The position numbers and the translations under genes were made by a program. Below are positions 57,605 through 64,000 of a stretch of 64,000 nt of DNA, piece by piece. The notes beneath the pieces were generated by a model. That model was not told where the DNA came from. It did no database searches and saw only the letters and a program-made list of their open reading frames with translations. Within the stretch, counting starts at the first letter, position 1. Each line of letters begins with the position of its first letter. Source of the DNA: Rhinopomastus cyanomelas (taxonomy: Eukaryota; Chordata; Aves; Bucerotiformes; Rhinopomastidae); contig VXBP01005585.1 of the NCBI GenBank assembly GCA_013400115.1, positions 62,001 to 126,000 of the forward strand, in the 5' to 3' direction.

Positions 57605-58104
57605 GACCCCAACAACCCCCACAGGCTCTCTCCAGGATCCCGCTTTAATCCCCAGGGGCGGCACCACCCTAGTGGTTGCAGGTGCAATTTATCAGGGTGT
57701 GGGGCTGCTTCTAAATCCCCCATCAACGAGCCCTTGAAACTTTCATTTGGCTTTGGCAGGGTGGGCCCCAGAAGTTTGCTCTGTCCAGTGAAAATCAGGG
57801 TGTTCTCATGTGTTTTACCCTGCAAACTCAACCTTCTCCACTCCATGTGGTTACAGGGAAAGATAAATGTAGAAGCTGAAGCTCAGCAAATGCTTCCTTT
57901 CTAGATGATGGGGTTAGCCAGCAAGTGAAACATGCTTTTAATTTCCTCCACCTGCCTCGTGGACTGAGATAAGGTGCATCTGGCCCTTTGAGAGGAGCCC
58001 AGATCAAAATGCTAAACCTCAAAGTCAAGGCATTGCAATGGATTGGCCTGTTCTTGGTACTGTTTGTGGGAGGAAGTCATTAGATAGCTGCCGTCCTTCC
58101 TCTC

Positions 58105-58250
58105 ACAGAATCACAGAATGTTAGGGGCTGGAAGGAACCTCAAAAGATCATCTAGTCCAACTCCCCCTCCCAGAGCAAGATCACCTAGCTCAGGTCACAC
58201 AGGAATGCATCCAGGCTGTTTTTGAACACCTCCAGAGAAGGAGACTCCAA
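58105..58250 (-). mobile_element. CR1 3' end
   Basis: TCACAGAATCACAGAATGTT to GAACACCTCCAGAGAAGGAG; 5'-truncated. Confidence 0.9.
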
Positions 58251-59589
58251 ACATTTCCCCTTGTAAATATTTTCCCCACAGTGTCTGTGTTTCAGCCTCA
58301 TGAGTGATGATTTAAGGCTGTTGCTTTTTTGAAAGCTGTGGAGATTCCAGGTATGAAGCAGCATTTTCACAGGAGGGAGTTGGTGTTTGTCTTGCTGATT
58401 GATGCTGTAGGAGTCTCAGGCTGCTGAGCTTGGGCACTGTTTGACTCCAGGCCAGCACTGTCTTGTTTCTGCTCTTGTGCCCTGTCGCTGTGTGATGTGG
58501 ATGGGTTTCTGTGAAGGCAAAACTGGCTGCTCATCCCTGTCCAGCATGAGCTGCCACAATCAGTACAGTACATCTGTTGCTCTGCTAGACAGAACATTGC
58601 TCTCTGCTGTGAGATTTATTTGCAAACAGCTAACTGATGTCTTGAAGAAACCCGTTGGAAGAAGATGTCGAGGTCTAGGCACACAGCAGGTCTCTGGGAG
58701 GTGCTACCAGGCTCTTCTTGCTGCCCCAGAGGTGTAAAGCTTTAGATTAGTAGCCTTTATCTCTAAGGCAGAGTGTATATGGCTGAGGAGCTTCCTTGCC
58801 TCCATGGCACAGCCTGCTGGGCTGGTTCTGAGATAATTCTGGGGGACTCTCCTTGCCCCAGTCCTTTACAGGTGCCAGATCTCCCCAGGCCCCAGAAAAA
58901 CCCAGCCTCAAGCAGGTGGATTTACATCACACAGCCTGTCTCCGTGCACCCAGGAGGCAAGTTGAGACTGTGAGGCTGCACCTGAATTACAGAGGCTGGT
59001 GGAGCTAGTTCAGACCAGTTCATGGTGGTTAAAATGGAAACATCCTGCTTAGGGCTGGCAAGTGACTGGAGCGGTTGTGGTGTCAGCTCTGTGGCCTCAG
59101 CTGCTTTTGCCTGCAGAATGTGACAGGGTACTGGGGGCTGTGCTGGGGGGGGGCCAGCACACCAGCAGCAGCAAGCCACAGCCCTCACAGGCTCCTTCAA
59201 GACAGTGTGGGCTTGGAGTCATTGACTTTGATGCAAGGATGGTGCTGAATTTATTTTGTCCTTGTGATGACATCTCACAGGGACAGGAGGTTTGTGCATC
59301 CCCTGTGTGCGAAGGCTGTTGCTGTGTTTGAAGTGGGGAAGCTGGAATACTGTAGCGGTCATGGTGATTCCCTGGTGTGGCCCTGACTGGAGCACTGCAG
59401 CTGTGGTGCTATGAGTTTCCTCAAGTAATTATCCTTCATTGCACTGTAGAACCCCCTGGATATGTTAATCTCACCACTCCTGGGGACTGATTTGTCTGCA
59501 CTTTGTGAACCTGAGATGGAGAGCTCAAACCGTGGTGTTTAAGTGACAGAAGTTACATCAGAGGTGAACAGACACCACAGACCTCTTCA

Positions 59590-60640
59590 TCATAGAATCA
59601 TTAGGGATTGGAAGGGACCTCGAAAGATCCAATCCTCCTGCCACAGCAGGATCACCTAGCCCAAGTCACACAGGAACACATCCAGGCGGGTCTTGAACAT
59701 CTCCAGTGATGGAGACTCAACAACCCCCCTGGGCAGCCTGTTCCAGTGCTCCGTCACCCTCACTGGGAAGAAGTTCCTTCTCAGGTTGATGTGGAACCTC
59801 CTATGTTCCAGCTTACACCCATTGCCCCTCATCCTATCACTAGATGACATTGACAAGAGGCTGGCTCTATCATCCTGACACCCACCTTTCAAATATTTAT
59901 AGACATTAATGAGGTCACCCCTCAGTCTCCTCTTCTCCAAGCTAAAGAGACCCAGCTCCCTCAGCCTCTCTTCATAAGGGAGGTGCTCAATTTCCTTCAT
60001 CATCCTCATCGCTCTACACTGGACTCCCTGCAGCAGCTCCACATCGCTCTTGAACTGATGAGCCCAGAACTGGTCACAATAGTCCAGATGTGGTCTCACT
60101 AGGGCAGAGTAGAGGGAGAGAAGGGCCTCTTGATCTGCTAACCACCCCCGCTTCTGATCCACCNACGGCCTCTCTTGATCTGCTAACCACCCCCGCTTCT
60201 GATCCACCCCAGGATGCTGTTGGCCCTCTTGGCCACAAGAGCACACACCACCCAGCTTTGTGTCATCAGCAAACTTGCTGACAGTGCACCCTAATCCCTG
60301 ATCCAAGTCATCAATGAATAGATTGAACAGGACTGGTCACAGCACCAACCCCTGGGGCACTCCACTAGATACAGGCCTCCAACTAGACTCTGTTCCATTG
60401 ACCACTACTCTCTGGCTTCTGTACTGCAGCCAGTTCATGATCCACCTAACTACCCGATCATCTAGACCACACTGCCTCAGTTTGGCTGCGAGGTTACTAA
60501 GTGGGACTGTGTCAAATGCCTTACTCAAGTCAAGATAGACCACATCTACTGCTCTGCCATCATCTATCCACCTGGTTATGCCCTCATAAAAGGCCATCAG
60601 GTTGGTCAAGCACATGGTCAAGCACAACTTTCCCTTTCAG
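59590..60640 (-). mobile_element. Long CR1 copy with reverse-transcriptase remnant and an N
   Basis: On the minus strand it codes RT pieces ([34 protein letters not shown]) and then the 3'UTR to ATTCTATGATG. The frame is broken, and a duplicated segment with an unresolved base lies at 60125-60208. Confidence 0.92.
60125..60208. repeat. Direct duplication flanking a single N
   Basis: Units 60125-60163 and 60168-60208 are nearly identical (GATCTGCTAACCACCCCCGC in both) and are separated by an N at 60164. This is probably an assembly join rather than biology. Confidence 0.75.
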
Positions 60641-60725
60641 AAGCCAAGGGTGTTGCTGTTGCCTTGGGCAGAGGCATTCTGCAAATGGCCTGGGCACCAG
60701 CAGGAAATGAAGTGATTTTGGGTAA

Positions 60726-60902
60726 ATCACAGAAGGTTACAGGTTGGAAGGGACCTGGAAAGATCATCTAAGTCCAACCCCCACTGCTGGAGCAGGGTAA
60801 GCCTACAGTACTGTTCTCAAGATGTCCTACATGGGGCTTTAACCCATGACCCCAGGAATTCAGAGTCCCATGCTTTACCAACTGAGCTGACTGGGTGCCC
60901 TG
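60726..60902 (-). mobile_element. tRNA-Lys-headed SINE with CR1-type tail, copy 2
   Basis: Read on the minus strand it has the same three parts as copy 1: a tRNA-Lys-like head (AGCTCAGTTGGTAAAGCATG, GGGTTAAAGCCCC), the same body (GACATCTTGAGAACAGTACT) and the same CR1-like tail. By eye the copies are about 85-90% identical. The B-box is decayed. No tRNA-Gly sequence precedes this copy. Confidence 0.8.
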
Positions 60903-63609
60903 GAGTTTGGTGCCTCTTCTGTTTAATAGGTAAGACTATTTATCAATCTTGAGGCAGAGAAGAAGGGAAGATGTTTAGGAGGCTAAGCTATCATCAGAGG
61001 AGTCAAGCATTGTGTTGTGGGAGCAATCCAAGCTCTCAAGGTTGCTTTGATGTTGGGGAAAGATGTGGATGCTGTCCAAGAAAGGGAAGGAGATGTGGCT
61101 GTATTTGTGCTCACAGCCTCCTCCTCAAGGTTTGACATCCATATTGTAGTGCCCACAGTGAGTGGGGTGCCCAGTGATGGTGACTCCAGCGAGGGGAAGC
61201 TCAGGTAGTGGGAAGTCCAGAGAGCAGGAGGCTGGCAGTCTCTGAGCTTCCCCCTCCCCGTGTGTCCCTTTCTTACTCATCAGAGGCATCACCCTCTCTC
61301 TGCTACACCGTAGTGTCCTTCCTTCCCTCTTCAGCAGGAGACTCTGCTCCCTGTCATCAACCGGACAGATTTTAATGTAAAATGTGTCACTTGCTATTCC
61401 TGACACTTAAACTGCTGAGTACCTGATCATCCAGATAAAATAATAACATTAGAAAGAGTAACTGTTTTTCTCATCCCAACTTAAAAAAGATTATTTCTGT
61501 CTCAAGAGGCTTTTCTTTTTTTCCCTTTTCTTGCCCTCTTTTAATTCCCTTTGCAGAGCAGCAGCTGCCCAAACCCAGGCCAGGGTGACTCAGGAGCAGA
61601 ACTGCTCACAGCAGGGAAGAACCCATCACGTTCCTCCCTGAGCCAGTTACAGGGTGATGAATCATGTGAAGTGCATCGTTACTGTAATGATGAATTGTCA
61701 GGAGTCTTAATTAGCAAATTGGTTAATTTTACTTAGAAAGCTGATGATTAGTACAACAGTAAATGCTTTGTGCATCCTTTGTAGGAGTCATTCCGTATGG
61801 TTCTTCCCTGGAAAACTAATTGGAGAAGACTATTCCATAGAGCTTCTACTGTCATTCCTGTATCCATCCCAAAGCAATGTCTCTGTGGGAGACGTTCCTG
61901 CATCTACAGTACCTGGATGCTGCCATCTGATTGTGGGACAAGACCAGTCACTGGAGACCTCCACAAACCTGGAAGGGACAAGGAGCAAGTCAGTAAGGAA
62001 GCTCTACCTATTTTATTCATTAGTGCTCTCAACAGCTGCCTTCTGCTCTAGCTTGGATGCCTGCTTTGAAGTTTAATTAGGTTTGGCTTTATCTTATCTT
62101 TTTCAGGAGCCAATTTGACAATTAAGAGCTCCTGACCGACAACATTCTGTCTTCTGGTCTCCTGAGCTTTATGCTGAACTTTTAGAGCTGTAATCGTCTC
62201 AGGGGTAACTGGCATCTTGCTACCTATAGAGTTAAAGCCCTGTCTCTGGAGGAGGTAGAAGAGCGACTCTACCTAGGATGGTGTTCCAAGAAAAGAGAAG
62301 TATGTTATGCAGAAGATGAGTCCAAATGTAGCACCTTCCAGTCACCCCAGAACTCTACAGTTCTCTACACTTCTCTATCAACATGCCTTGTTGTGAAAGG
62401 CATTTCTTGTCTTTGGTTTTGCCCTGGTTTGGTTCCTGTGCTTTGATTCCCTTCTTGCCAGTAATGTAAGTAGAGTGAGGTAGGGAGCAGGACCCCAAAG
62501 CAGAGTCAGAGAGACCAGCAGAAGTAGCTGCATGGAGCTGGCAAGGCTTTTGAGAAGCAGCTGGAGCCTGAAAAGCAACTCTGAGTTAGATGCTGGTATG
62601 CTTTTGCTCTGACAAGCATGACTATCACTCTCTCATATTTATTTGTCCCAGAATGCTCCATCCTTGTCTCTGTCAGTAGAGACTGGATTTATTGCCAGGG
62701 AAGGAAAGAAGCTCTTATGACTACTAACTGAGTCAGTCAATTTGACTTTTACTTGTGAATTGTGAAGTGTATCATAATCAGGTTATGCTGGTTTAAATGC
62801 AAACAGAATTGAGGCCATTAGAGTTGATATTTGGTTCTGACCTGCCCCTGTATAAATCAGGAGTAACACTCTTACAGGAGTGTGGTTACAATGACTTGAA
62901 AATGGGTCCAGAATCTACTTTAATCTTCCACGTTTACTGGGTGAGAGGCTGTAATTTCCAGTATACCCGCCGATGAGTTGACCCTCCCTAAATGAGATGG
63001 AGCAGCCCAGGTCACACAGTGGTAAGGCTGCCTCTTCTTTATCCCAGCTAAACTGGGACTCTCTTATTTCCTGAGAAGGGCAGTAATAGGGGATTTGGTA
63101 CTCTTTGTGGACATTAGTGAATCCTAAGTATTTGGCTGCTAAAGCATGAAACTTCCATGCTTGCTGGCAGAGGCCAGTGCTCAGCATGCATTGACTTCTG
63201 GGCTGGGAAAGAAAGTTACTTTGTCACACAGAAAAGGGGGAAAATGGATAAAAAAGAGCCTTTTTACTTTTTTTCTGGCATCTACAGCACTATTATGTGT
63301 GATGAAGACACTAACTGCCCCCCGTCGGAGAATTGCTGACAACCAGACCCAGAGAGGATTGCCAGACCCTCCACTGAATGCCAGAGGAAGCGCTGTAAGT
63401 AAAAGTCATCTGTCTCTGCTGAAAGGCTGAACACTGGCTTTAAAACCATACAGTTAACTTCATTTAGGTTTCCTATCAGTGTGAAGCAGCAAACTCATTA
63501 AATAACAAAGTTGTTCTGTCTGTTGTTTGCATTGAAATCCGCTTGTCCTGCTCTGGCTGTGCTCTCCAGCTTTGTACTGTGGTGGGGAGAGCACATCAGT
63601 CTATTTAGG

Positions 63610-63660
63610 CTGTACTTGATCAACTCAGAGGTCTTTTCCAGCCTCAACAATTCTGTAATT
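63610..63660 (+). mobile_element. CR1 3' tail
   Basis: GATCAACTCAGAGGTCTTTT, CCAGCCTCAACAATTCTGTA. Confidence 0.65.
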
Positions 63661-64000
63661 TTTATTTTACATTCTCTTTTGCATGTAAAATATGGCCAGA
63701 AAAGGTGGGAACAAGATGGGGGGATTTTATGGCTGCCACCTTAATTAATCGATACAGGCTTTCTTGGACAGCTCCTCTGTGAATGTGACACAAATACATC
63801 TGACAGCCAGGTTGGGAAGTGCTAGTTTGTGCTTTTTGTGAAGTCATCTTTCCCATTTTTGTGCCAAATGGTCTGTCTAAATGGAATTGCATTTAAATGA
63901 GGTACGTGTGCCATGGATCATCTCATCCAGTACTACTGCCCTCTGCGCTCTGTGACAAATTGCTCCAGAGCAAACACCACATCTCACACCTTGAACTTAC

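Larger units (their letters stand above)
57605..64000. other. Intergenic DNA upstream of TBPL2
   Basis: This holds the TBPL2 promoter zone (no clear TATA seen), CR1 copies at 58105-58250 and 59590-60640, the SINE at 60726-60902, and a CR1 tail at 63610-63660. KTN1, the expected next gene, is not recognisable. The unique blocks (58.3-59.6, 60.95-63.6 kb) contain no protein family I know; one exon-like segment at 63288 is discussed in the findings. Confidence 0.5.

Noticed and set aside
57452..57904. 150-codon plus-strand frame
   Set aside because: Runs through the tRNA-Gly gene and across TBPL2 exon 1 on the other strand; no independent support.
1..64000. CRISPR arrays, operons, bacterial or viral genes
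   Set aside because: The window is spliced vertebrate DNA; no regularly spaced repeats or endogenous retroviral coding segments were recognised.
57605..64000. Start of KTN1, expected beyond TBPL2
   Set aside because: No kinectin-like coding sequence or CpG-rich promoter is visible; it probably lies further right.

Overview
The window is vertebrate nuclear DNA and almost certainly avian. It holds three genes recognisable at protein level, in the order FBXO34 (+), ATG14 (-), TBPL2 (-), which is the order I recall for mammals (human 14q22.3) and birds. The interspersed repeats are overwhelmingly 5'-truncated CR1 LINEs ending in the avian-type ATTCTRTG tail. By eye roughly 15% of the window is CR1, more than I would expect in chicken. 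A CR1-rich lineage such as woodpeckers, toucans or hornbills is possible, but that is inference.

Layout. 1-20387: intronic DNA of FBXO34 with many CR1 copies, a microsatellite, and at 17.2-19.2 kb a nest containing a chimeric tRNA-derived SINE. 20388-23.4 kb: the FBXO34 exon that carries the whole 726-residue coding sequence, plus its 3'UTR. 23.4-25.8 kb: spacer between two convergent genes. 25.8-45.8 kb: ATG14 on the minus strand. All ten coding exons could be placed to the base, every phase closes, and the product is 492 residues. The promoter is a GC-rich block with a TATA-like element and a CACGTG E-box. 45.8-49.1 kb: spacer with CR1. 49.1-57.6 kb: TBPL2 on the minus strand, seven coding exons, 325 residues. 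An intact tRNA-Gly(UCC) gene lies antisense in its first intron. 57.6-64 kb: intergenic DNA upstream of TBPL2, with a long CR1 copy that carries an assembly scar and a second copy of the tRNA-derived SINE.

The three genes do not form one pathway. FBXO34 is a predicted SCF ubiquitin-ligase receptor. ATG14 is the autophagy-specific subunit of PI3-kinase complex I. TBPL2 (TRF3) is the TBP paralogue known for germline transcription.

The most novel item is a SINE with a tRNA-Lys-like head, a ~45-nt body and a CR1-type tail, present twice (17595-17774 and 60726-60902). In the first copy it is fused at its 5' end to a retrocopy of a tRNA-Gly(UCC) precursor. That retrocopy includes trailer sequence resembling the trailer of the tRNA-Gly gene at 57.4 kb in this same window. 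This is what CR1 reverse transcriptase would leave after switching templates from SINE RNA to a pre-tRNA.
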